Source: Astragalus membranaceus
Taxonomy: Eukaryota; Streptophyta; Magnoliopsida; Fabales; Fabaceae
DNA: 64,000 nucleotides
Reading direction: 5' to 3'
Assembly: GCA_039519185.1 (NCBI GenBank)
Contig: CM076846.1
Coordinates: forward strand, 127,104,182-127,168,181
The position numbers and the translations under genes are program-made. Below are positions 55,901 to 64,000 of the stretch, piece by piece. The notes beneath the pieces are model-generated. The model was not told the origin of the DNA. It did no database searches and saw only the letters and a list, made by a program, of their open reading frames with translations. How positions within the stretch are numbered: position 1 is the first letter of the stretch; each line of letters starts with the position of its first letter.

Positions 55901-58768
55901 AGTAGAGGAGAAGATGGAAAAGAACGTGTGCAACAGGGAGAGAGAAGAAAAGAAACGCAAGGTTGAATGCTCTGCAATGAAGGTGGACTTGGCCCAATGT
56001 TTGATAATTACACCTCCCCAACTTACTAATAACGGGGGGTGTTACAAGAAAAAAGAGAAATGGTCCAAAAGGAGAACCTCACTTTTCTTTCAACAACAGA
56101 TGGTTCAGACAAGACAATGGATTCTCCAAATACACTGTTGATGGCTGAAAATAAGGCATTCGATCCAGGAGGTAGCTTTTTTCGTTTTTGGCATTGCTCG
56201 ATCATCATGCTTCAAGTATGGGATCCCGGTGGAAGACTATAAATTGTTTGTCATTGGTATCTTCACCTTGAGGACAAGGTGAATGTTTAAGGGGCGGGTA
56301 TTGATAGGATATTAAAATATTAAATAAATGTATGTAAGAAAGAAAAATAGGGGGGGGGGGCGGTTACTGGCTAGGCAAGCAGTAACTGTCATATGTTGCT
56401 ATATATTGTATTGTTCAGTTATTAGGAGAAGGCAAGTATGAATTTGGGAAGTTATTCCTTTGGGAGAGATTAGGCCTCTATAGAGCCTTTTGGGAGACCC
56501 TAGGCTTCTCGAATTGCCTAGTTTATCATTTAGGTTGTAATTTCCGTTTATCACCATTAATATACGGCTTTAATTGTTCTATTGAGTGATGAGGAATTCT
56601 GGTATCTATCAGAGAAATTATCCTTTATATTCTGTTTTGTCATCTTTTCCAGGCTAGGCTTGTTTTGGGACTTGTTTGGGAAGGGCAATGGTGATAGGAT
56701 CACCATTGTACTGTTACATTGCTTTCCTATTCTACTCTGTACTTCCTCATTCCAAATTCAGAGAGATCCTTTGAATTTGCCGTAAATAATACATAGTATT
56801 CATTCCCATTTTCCCTGTTTCCTAGTTTGTATCAGCTGTCAAGTTCATTCTGTACACCTTTAAATGTTTCCATAAGCAATTAATCCGTGCATGGCACATT
56901 TCAAACATTCTATATCATCTGATGCTCCTCACCCTTTCTTCTTATGATCCTTAAATTCTGCTGTTTGTGATGCTCTGGGTGGCTATTAACTCTGATGGGT
57001 TATATTATATTGCATTACAACTTCCATTTAATTGTTCAAGTAACCACTAGATGATTGTTCATTTAATAATTGTGCAAATTCTGTTATATTTCTTTCAAAA
57101 TTTGTATGGATTTATCAGACTTCTCTTTCGGACAGATCTTTCTATTATTGTATTTATTCAGAAGCATGGTCTATGTCTAACTCAGTGTCCACCTTGATGC
57201 ATACATATCTATTGCTATTATAAATACTGCTTTCACTTTAGCCATTTTATGCTGATTGTGATTTGGGTCTATATGATTTTCTAGATCAAAGCGGAAAACT
57301 TGAATGCCTGTCTGTTGTTGCAAAAATTGGATCACACTTCACAATCTGCTGCAGAGCAGAAAGCCCTGCTTCACTGGATAGTTTACCTCTTTGGACATTG
57401 GAGGATCGTATACAAACTGTTCCCATAAAAGATCCAGTTCTTGTGTTCTCTGGCCAGAAGTCTACCCAAGTTGAGGAACCAGAGCCCCAGGTAGATCTCT
57501 GTCTCGGTGCCTCAGGTCCGGCATTAGTGGGGGAGATTTTCTTGGTACCTGTAACGTTAGTCTCCAAGGGCCATGATGTCTACTCTGGTGAATTGAAGAT
57601 CAATCTTGTGGATGTTGGGGGAGGTGGCTTGTTTAGTCCAAGAGACTCGCCATATTCTGTGGATAGCCATCATGTTCAGCTACTCGGTATATCTGGACCA
57701 GAAGGGGAAGATGATTCTCAATTAGATAAAGAAAATATAAAGAAAATACAGCAGTCATTTGGATTAATTTCTGTTCCCTTTGTCAAAAATGGAGACTCCT
57801 GGTCGTGCAAATTAGAAATCAGGTGGCACCGACCTAAACCTATCATGCTTTATGTATCTCTAGGTTATACTCCATGTTGTGATGAATCAAATGCACAGAT
57901 GGTCCATGTCCACAAGAACTTGCAAATTGAAGGGCAAGATGCTATTGTTCTTAACCATCATTATTTGATGCCATTCAGACGAGACCCATTGGTACTTTCT
58001 AAGAACAAACAAGCCTCAGAGTCTGATCAATCAGAATCGCTTCCCTCGAACCAAAATACTGTGCTCGTGGTTAGTGCAAAGAACTGCACTGAGGTTCCAT
58101 TGAGGTTAAAGTCCATTTCCATTGAAGAAGAGGATAGTGTTGAAAGGACGTGCTCTATACGACATGGAAATGAGGAGCTTTCAAACCCTGCTTTTCTTGT
58201 TCCTGGGAAAGAATTCAAGAAGGTATTCTCAGTCAGTTCCAATATGAACATTTCAAAGCTCAGACTAGGAACTGTGTGTATGAGATGGAGGAGGGACTTG
58301 GGGGTGGAAGAGCAATCTACTTCTAGTTCAACATTATCTTGGGTTGTGACTAAACAAAAACTGCCTGATATGAATGTAGAGTTGCCACCATTGATCGTGA
58401 GTTTAGAATGCCCCCCTTACGCCATCCTGGGAGATCCCTTCACATACAATATTAGAATTTTGAACCAGACACCATTACTGCAAGAAATCAAATACTCACT
58501 GGCAGACGCACAAAGTTTTGTGTTATGTGGGTATCATAATGACACTGTACATGTTCTTCCAAAATCTGAACTCATTCTCAGTTATAAACTTGTCCCACTT
58601 GCTTCAGGCATGCAACAGTTACCTAGATTTTCCATGACTTCTTTGAGATACTCAGCAGCATATCAACCTTCAAACTCTTCAAATTCTGTTTTCGTTTTCC
58701 CTTCCAAGCCTCATTTAAAGACAGCAGCATCAACAATCTTTGGGATGGAGTCTGTTGCTAGTGAATAA
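46966..58768 (+). CDS. TRAPPC11: Trafficking protein particle complex subunit 11 (TRAPPC11, foie gras family)
   Basis: Nine exons: 46966-47321, 47414-47475, 48093-48207, 48292-48415, 48958-49038, 49230-49571, 50763-50929, 51012-51832, 57285-58768. Phases agree and give 1183 residues, close to the Arabidopsis protein. Regions: conserved plant start MEEYPEELRTPP; N-terminal helical and foie-gras regions (YYREEGRRVKQRIERKN, LPAVQRLVEIKSVSEQLHFK, EGWVTLLWEVLGYLRECSRK); C-terminal gryzun-type beta domains (GGGGLFSPRDSPY, IKKIQQSFGLISVPF, LECPPYAILGDPFTYN), ending KPHLKTAASTIFGMESVASE. It is a subunit of the TRAPP tether of the Golgi/TGN that activates RAB GTPases. Intron 3 (48208-48291) starts GC instead of GT. 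Intron 8 (5452 bp) carries the retroelement array at 52060-56611. No stop or frameshift in the exons, so probably functional. Confidence 0.96.
52060..53521 (+). repeat. LTR1 (split by a hAT element)
   Basis: 52060-52092 and 53233-53521 join to 322 bp after removing the hAT element and one duplication copy. It has a short local duplication around CGGTTACTTATGGGGGCGG absent from LTR2 and LTR3. Confidence 0.9.
52093..53224. mobile_element. Non-autonomous hAT element, 1132 bp, perfect 8-bp duplication
   Basis: Starts CAGTGTTGTCAATGGCGG and ends TTTGACAACACTG. AATGTATG flanks both sides exactly (52085-52092 and 53225-53232). Subterminal ATGGCGG motifs are dense in both ends (52110-52195; 53085-53215), the usual hAT transposase-binding layout. 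No transposase frame. Confidence 0.93.
53565..54599 (+). CDS. Acidic protein of the LTR element, copy 1 (function unknown)
   Basis: 344 residues from the first ATG of the interior. It begins MRRKMETRVKRIEQRMDGME and a short coiled coil (EAKLEEIKRRLRML), reminiscent of the N-terminus of some plant gag proteins. Then comes a Glu/Ser/Lys-rich acidic body with two LSLAAE/LSLVAE phrases and no zinc knuckle, protease or polymerase. It ends MVQTRQWILQIHC. I do not recognise a family. The downstream 160 bp could be a decayed continuation (GGSFFRFWH). Confidence 0.55.
   Translation: MRRKMETRVKRIEQRMDGMEAKLEEIKRRLRMLDPGLVRRRTRRHHTLSCRSGNRIESNMVSRNQNPFVKEDRDETEEKFEKIFSKSKSKSRESENSEQRRNDTARETEESEKEERIICSSGVPLSDIAKSEGSEGNIDDQKPPSLTSEDSTATATDGGETLAEARFLSLAAEVRDREVGKKNVCSESNPEEEKQSRGGDNVTVTTPEEGNDGEAAEEMVVSNCDLREGSLSLVAELGGDEETVEIVCDGDVIYSLWNETRDEKGVEEKMEKNACDSEREEKKRKVECSAMKVDLAQCLIITPPQLTNNGGCYKKKEKWSKRRTSLFFQQQMVQTRQWILQIHC
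54760..55063 (+). repeat. LTR2 (middle LTR)
   Basis: 304 bp, TGATAGG...TATCTATCA, nearly identical to LTR3. Confidence 0.93.
55107..56141 (+). CDS. Acidic protein of the LTR element, copy 2 (function unknown)
   Basis: Same length and frame as copy 1, with about eight amino-acid differences (for example PGLV/PELV, DETEE/DESEE, NIDDQK/NSDDQE, REVGKK/REEGKK, NACDSE/NVCNRE). Most base differences I see change the protein, so there is no sign that selection is keeping the sequence; the open frame may reflect young age. Confidence 0.55.
   Translation: MRRKMETRVKRIEQRMDGMEAKLEEIKRRLRMLDPELVRRRTRRHHTLSCRSGNRIESNMVSRNQNPFVKEDRDESEEKFEKIFSKSKSKSRESENSEQRRNDTARETEESEKEERIICSSGVPLSDIAKSEGSEGNSDDQEPPSLTSEDSTATATDGGETLAEARFLSLAAEVRDREEGKKNVCSESNPEEEKQSRGGDNVTVTTPEEGNDGEAAEEMVVSNCDLREGSLSLVAELGGDEETVEIVCDGDVIYSLWNETRDEKGVEEKMEKNVCNREREEKKRKVECSAMKVDLAQCLIITPPQLTNNGGCYKKKEKWSKRRTSLFFQQQMVQTRQWILQIHC
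56302..56611 (+). repeat. LTR3 (right LTR)
   Basis: 310 bp; differs from LTR2 mainly in G-run length near the start and a few bases. The GAGAA duplication follows. Confidence 0.93.
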
Positions 58769-59723
58769 TTAGTGTACATCTTTAATTTCTTTTCTTTGAT
58801 TTCCCCTCTCTTCTTTTGTAATCATCTCTCCCCACAAGGCTGGGAGTTTGTAGGGGACAAAATCTTTTACATGGAAAAGCTGCATACATGGTCTGTTTTG
58901 AATTCCTTGTTACTGGCATGCATTGATTGGGGTGGCAACTATATGTATTATACTTCAATATTATGTTCCTAAAAGTGTTTGAAGCCAACCTCCAAGAAGG
59001 AAGAACTTTCATAGGTTTCTTCTCCCTAGATCACATTACAAATTGCTGTTTTAGGTCAAGAGTGAGTCGTGCTAGACTGCTAGGCCGTTAGCTTGAGTGT
59101 GTACTCGATAGGGGTCAAAACTTACCCTTTAAAAAGGTAAAAGAAACCTCACATTTAATTGATATTGTTTTATCTTCTTCAAGTTTTGCTCCCATCGATT
59201 AATCTCAAATTTTGCACTCTCTTTGGATCCTACGTGAACTATTCAAATAGTAAACCCATTAGAGAATTTGTCTCACTATCATCCTTCTCCATCCAAACAC
59301 ACAACCAAACACCACCTCAACCACAAGCCTCAGCCTTATCTTTCCAAAACAAAAACTTAACTGCTTTTCTAAATCTAGAGTTCAACAATCTCTTGATGAT
59401 CCCTTCCTTCAAATACCCGTTCTCACAACTCTTGACACTTAATGGTCTTTTTAGCCTACTTTTTGCTATTGGCAAGAAAGGAGAAGATTATATACAATTT
59501 TGATGAAGAAATAAGGCAATATATTTGTGTTTTACTATACTAATGCTTATGATCCGTATGAGTGACTTACGTCTTCTTAGTAAGCCTCATGTCTACATCG
59601 TAAAAGTGGTATTGGCATGACTATGATGACTATCTAAAACGCCTAAAAACGCCGGGAATAGATCATCTCAAGTGATTACATCTCCACCTTTAAATATACA
59701 CTCTCCCTTTTTCTAAAGTTAAA
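58769..59723. other. TRAPPC11 3' UTR and intergenic sequence
   Basis: The 3' UTR probably ends within the first 250 bp. Beyond that only AT-rich sequence; a phrase GGCATGACTATRATG at about 59615 recurs at about 60416, hinting at an old shared repeat. Confidence 0.45.
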
Positions 59724-60275
59724 CTAGTACTATACATGTGCATCTGCACGGGTAACATTGTATTTGTTATAATTTACTATGAATCCATAAATACTCTAAA
59801 AATTGTAAAATTTAATAAAAGGAAAAGGCAGAAGTTGATGAAAAAGATTATATTTCAAGTTGCAGATATAGATAAGATGAAGGAATATGAAAATGAGAGA
59901 GTAGGAAGATACAGTGATAGTGAATCCAGCCATGTTGCAACCACCGTGATCGCCGCTCCGTCAGAACTTAAAAGCAATGAAGTTTTTATAGATAATAAAT
60001 TTGACCACGTAAATAAATAGATGAAATAAGAAATGATAGTAAACAAAAGAAAAATAATAGAGATAGATTGAAATAAGAGAGAGAAGAAATTGAAGATTAA
60101 AAGAGAGAATAAAATAAGTAAAAAGTATGCAAGAGAAAGAGAAAAAATAAAAGAGAAAAAGTAAAATGACAATTTTGCCATTAAATATCACAAATGGCAT
60201 AAATGTAGGTCCAAAATAGTCTTTTTGGTAGCATGTTATATTGATAATAGTTATATTGATATTGATTGATTGATG
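59724..60275 (-). mobile_element. Non-autonomous Helitron candidate
   Basis: On the minus strand the left end reads CCCGTGCAGATGCACATG, an imperfect hairpin, followed about 10 bp later by CTAG and T, matching a Helitron 3' end at an A-T target. The presumed 5' side near 60275 is set only by similarity in style (ACCAAAAAGACTATTTTGG, GACCTACATTTATGCC). No helicase gene. The right border is a guess. Confidence 0.4.
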
Positions 60276-60526
60276 CACTCTCTCATATTCTCAATGAAGG
60301 CTTAGATTCAACGTGAGAGAAAAGTCATTGAAGAGGATCCCTTCCCATGAATGCCTAAGATGTAATTTAATTTGTCGACTTAATATGCCATTGTCTACTT
60401 AGTAAGAGTGCTATCGGCATGACTATAATGTTTTATGCTAAACTTTGTTTCTTTAATGGTATCGTGCATATATGATTGTGCTAAGATAAGATCATCAACC
60501 GTGTAGGTCAAAAAAAAGATCATGAA

Positions 60527-60803
60527 TCGTGGCAAATCTAGCTAAAACCTGGGGTTAAGGGGTCATTTTTTTTTTTAAAATTATGCATCATTAAAAATAT
60601 AATAAAAATAATATTTAAATATATTTAATTAAAAATATAACACAAGTTATAATTGTCTTCTGTACACATGGGAGGGAGAGAAATTCATGTGAGTGATTGA
60701 GTGTAGTACAGTGTGAACCGGATTCAAAATTAGGGGCTTTGGTAATTGGAATTTTTTCAGGGGTTCAAGTGACCCCACTCAAATTGCTGTAGGTCCGCCT
60801 CTG
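60527..60803. mobile_element. hAT-like MITE, 277 bp
   Basis: An 8-bp duplication ATCATGAA lies at 60519-60526 and 60804-60811. The ends TCGTGGCAAATCTAGC and GTAGGTCCGCCTCTG are imperfect inverted repeats (GGC-RA-CTA core). AT-rich, non-coding. Confidence 0.55.
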
Positions 60804-60909
60804 ATCATGAATACTACAAATGATTTGCATTGTGAATGTTATGCTATATATTAGTTTACCTGACATCAAGTTCATTTTGGTATTATATGCGATGTCTATA
60901 TATCTTTTT

Positions 60910-61505
60910 TTTCAAAAAAAACAAAGAGTTATATTAATCGAAGCAATGGGGTACCTCAACCCAATAAGGAAAAGGAGACAAGAGAGCAACAAAACATGAT
61001 GCTAACCACCCATGACAATTTAACTAGGAAAGAATTTGGCTTAATATAGTAAAAACACAAGTTTTCACATGCAAGAACACCACCATGATAAAAGAATGAC
61101 CCAGTCCAAAACTTGAGAAAACCATGGTTTCACCCTTAAAGAAGCTAGTTTTACTTCCCAAAGAGCCCAAAGAACATGATGTCAAACTATAGCTAACCCA
61201 GCACACCGCCTACAACCACTCCCAAAATGAACAGATAGGAATAAAGAGTGCATACTTCCAGAGGCAAATCAAATTCTCCCCCAACCATCTAACAACAGTG
61301 CAAAATATCCGGAGGCAAAACAAATTCCTCCCCTAGATTGTCACACTTATTCATCCATCTACATAGCCTCCTTCTGAATTCCTCCAACATAGGTTTCTAA
61401 GTAGATGCCTCTCTGGAGATAGCCCCCACCGGAAGCCACCTGAATGGAAATACGCCAATTCGACAAACTAGCTAGGGAAATCCTCTGCCAACTCCATAAA
61501 AGGGA
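60910..61505 (-). pseudogene. LINE 3' fragment (zf-RVT region and 3' UTR)
   Basis: On the minus strand a decayed coding part (EEFVLPPDILHCC, GGEFDLPLEVC) resembles the C-terminal zinc-finger region of plant L1 ORF2. It runs into a 3' UTR with GTACCCCATTGCTTCG and ends in a T/A-run at about 60908. Heavily truncated. Confidence 0.55.
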
Positions 61506-61510
61506 TCCCA

Positions 61511-62933
61511 TGTAATGCCCAAAATTAATTAAATATTACTTTGGATATTACATTAATACTGCTTTATTTAAACTATATTTAGATGCTTGATTGAATTAAA
61601 ATACTTATTTTCTTTTAAATATTTAGAATGTTCGGCGTTTGATTTATTAGATTTCATTATTGATTTATATGAGTAATTGTAAGTGTTAGAAATTATTAAA
61701 TAGCTAGGTATTAGAAGGTGGGGGTGTGGGCAGAATTTTTGGGGACACCACATCGTTGGGTCACTAAGCCCAAGGAAAATCAAATAATCTCAGCTGAATG
61801 AGAGAGAGAGAGAGAGCGGGGGGGGGGGGGGGGAGAGAGAGAGAGAGAGGGAGGGAAGTGGAAAAATAAGAGCTGAAACCTTACCACTTCACCTATAACA
61901 CTAAAAACACTTCCATACAACCCTCCCTTGTTTTTGAGTTTTTGGAGTTGCATGTTGATGATGGGGCTAGGAATTGGAGCTAAGCCTGCATGTGAGTTTG
62001 GGAGCTGAGGATTAGAGTAGAGAGGTTTGTCCATTTTCGGAATTTTGGAGAACACTCTATTTGCTGTCAAGAAATCTTGTTTTGCAAGTGAGTTCTTCTA
62101 CTCACTTTCAAGAAAGAAGTGTATATTGTGATAAATGATTGTTTGAATGGATTGAAGGAGATGTGACAAAATTAAAACAACAATCCTGCACTGGCACAGT
62201 CCGTGCTACTTCTGCATGGTCCGTGCCACTCACTGGGGGATTTTTTTTTTAAAGTGATCCCGGTCCGTGCTCTTTTGGCACGGTCCGTGTCAGGGCCTGT
62301 GCATAGTTGATGTTCTGTCAATCTGTGCCGGTCCCTTCTAATCTTGACACTAGTTCATGGTATCTAATATGTGATGTTTTACTCATTGTTAATGGATTGA
62401 AATCGAGTTGGCGTGGATCGAATATGTTTTCGTACTAATTGAGTGAGAACTATTACCTATGTATTATAACATCATACCCAAATTTAACTAAAGGATTGGT
62501 TGGGACATACTTGGATTGATGAGTCATGACCTCAAGTCCTTGACCCATATAATACTTCAACTAAATTGTAGAAGGGTGTGGTTCCCTAAGGAATTTAGAT
62601 TGTTTCCTCGTAGGGTTGAGTCAACAAGACATCATTAAAAGATACTGTGCGAGTGTATTGGTGAGATTTCGGTATGTTGGATGAACTCACTGAGATTTTA
62701 TAAAAATCTCACCCTTTCAATATTTGTGGTTTTCAGATAAGCAAGTTTGATGATTTGAGGATAAGGCTTTAGTGATAGCTACTTAGTCTTTTGGTGCTGG
62801 AAGTTTAATGTAGGGCTTATGTCCCATTTTGGAGACTTATTAGTAGTACTTATTAATGTTATGAGAAGGTGTAACTGTTAAGTACTAATTGTTGGATCTT
62901 ATTAGGTTTTACGCATTGAAAACTTGGATAGTC
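61511..62933. other. Repeat-derived region, possibly a degenerate LTR
   Basis: It starts TGTAATGCCCAAAATTAATT, similar to the inverse of the end of the solo LTR at 45776 (TGTAACGCCCC). A possible end, GAAGGTGTAAC, lies near 62870. Around 62175-62320 a CGGTCCGTGC-type phrase recurs. No gene was found. Confidence 0.35.
61797..61855. repeat. (GA)n with a 17-bp G run
   Basis: GA dinucleotides, then an uninterrupted G tract, then GA again; low complexity and likely length-variable. Confidence 0.9.
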
Positions 62934-64000
62934 ACTAGTGCAAAAAAGACATTTAGCGTCGGTTATTTTGGACATTTAGCATCAGTTATCGCCCGATGCT
63001 AAATGTCGCGATGCTAAAAGTGTGGCATTTAGCATCGGTTATTTACCCGATGCTAAATGTCACTTTTAGCATCAGATTTTCAAAAAACCGATGCTAAATG
63101 TCTCTTTCATCACTTTTTTGTAGTTTGGGAAATGACATTTGACATCGGTTATTTGAAACAACCGATGCTAAAAGTTATTTGTTGACACATTTGGGAAATG
63201 ACATTATAAGTTTATTACAAACATAGAAAATAATTATTATAATTAATCTTTTTGAAAAAATCTTTAATTAAAATTTGTTGTTATAGAAATATATTAAAAA
63301 AATTGTTACATTGTTAATTATAAAATTTTATTAATTAAGGAATGTATTAAATACATTATTATAAATTTAAATATGTAAGCTACAATATAATATCATACAT
63401 ACATACATACATACATACATACATACATACATACATACATACATAGATACATACATACATACATACATAATACATATGTATATGTTCTTCGTTAATACAG
63501 AAAGATAACTTTTTCTAATAATATTATATTAGACCAATTGAATACTCGACAAATATATATTTTCTAATAAGATTTTTATATTTTTCATATATTAATTTCT
63601 ATAGTCAATATATACATATTTTAATAATTAAATGTTTTAATCATTATATTTACACTTTAGTTATAATAATTACAATAAAATTTTCATTTTTATTAGAATA
63701 CTAATATACTATGTTTTGGTCAGATATTTTGGTTATTTATATTATTTAGCAACAAAACAGAAGACTATTCATTCATTGATTTCTTAATAGTTTGAATCCT
63801 CAGAATGATAAAATTGATGTTTTGCATATACCAACACCCGGATTCAAACCCATCTAAATAATGTTTAATTTACATAACTATTGTATTTCCATTGTCAAGT
63901 TTGTGTGCGTACAACCACACCATCATCGTAGATGTCTACATCATCATCACCAGAATATTAATAAAAAGGCGACCGTGTTAACGTTTTAAAACTTAAATTA
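62934..64000. mobile_element. Left end of another CACTA transposon, running off the window
   Basis: Starts CACTAGTGCAAAAAAGAC after AGT (62931-62933, the presumed duplication). Subterminal motifs TTTAGCATCGGTT and the inverse AACCGATGCTAAA recur at 62950-63170. The rest is AT-rich without a gene. The other end lies beyond 64000. Confidence 0.82.
63396..63470. repeat. (CATA)n microsatellite
   Basis: About 18 CATA units with a single interruption (CATAGATA). Confidence 0.95.

Larger units (their letters stand above)
52060..56611 (+). mobile_element. Triple-LTR tandem retroelement in TRAPPC11 intron 8
   Basis: Arrangement LTR1 - interior - LTR2 - interior - LTR3. The outer ends are flanked by GAGAA (52055-52059 and 56612-56616), so it came from one insertion followed by unequal recombination or tandem duplication. 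LTRs start TGATAG and end CTATCA. Each interior is exactly 1238 bp and begins with a primer-binding site, TTGGTATCAAAGC, like that for initiator methionine tRNA; GTTTAAGGGGCGGGTAT precedes each LTR. No pol. A hAT element is nested in LTR1. Confidence 0.92.

Noticed and set aside
59736..60020. A small gene in the candidate Helitron
   Set aside because: The frame is short and AT-driven, without conserved motifs or splice support.

Overview
This is nuclear DNA from a flowering plant. Split genes with GT-AG introns, CACTA, Mutator-like and hAT elements, L1-type LINEs, a tRNA-derived SINE and LTR retrotransposons all point to this. Short Mutator-type inverted repeats beginning GGCTTAAA or GGCTAAAT, and the style of the other repeats, suggest a dicot and probably a papilionoid legume; that placement is inference. 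No prokaryotic feature, CRISPR array or operon is present.

Only two genes look functional, both on the + strand. One is RPC8 (RNA polymerase III stalk subunit; coding 25709-28756, seven coding exons, 205 aa). The other is TRAPPC11 (TRAPP tethering-complex subunit; coding 46966-58768, nine exons, 1183 aa). They have no functional link. Nearly everything else is nested, mostly decayed mobile DNA carrying fragments of other genes.

Layout. 1-6153: right part of a CACTA transposon with two broken genes (TNP2-like transposase tail and a Ptta/En/Spm protein), into which two Mutator-type inverted-repeat elements have inserted. 6154-15858: repeat-rich stretch with an OTU-like relic, a SINE with perfect target-site duplication, a LINE 3' fragment, a minus-strand non-autonomous LTR element (about 11620-13031) and a Mutator MITE (13596-13880). 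15859-23810: a nearly full-length LINE with a 17-bp duplication, interrupted by a gag-only LTR element (TR-GAG, 20769-22901). 24748-25335: a G-rich hAT MITE just upstream of RPC8. 29428-32398: a 5'-truncated minus-strand LINE. 32987-36032: a non-autonomous LTR element full of GGCGCC-type tandem repeats, with a plastid ycf2 piece next to its 3' LTR. 36274-46169: a 9.9-kb CACTA element with ATA duplication. Nested in it are a second CACTA (38517-42205, duplication TCC) and a 2.6-kb probable solo LTR (43141-45776, duplication GACTC); both CACTAs carry captured host exons (HD-ZIP III, raffinose-synthase family, ABCB transporter, polygalacturonase, RAB GTPase). 46966-58768: TRAPPC11, whose last intron is inflated by a triple-LTR tandem retroelement (52060-56611), itself holding a hAT element. 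58769-64000: mobile-element remnants and the left end of another CACTA at 62934.

Most element boundaries were fixed by finding matching terminal repeats and target-site duplications, so they are directly checkable. Family names for captured fragments rest on recognising short protein motifs by eye; no database search was run.
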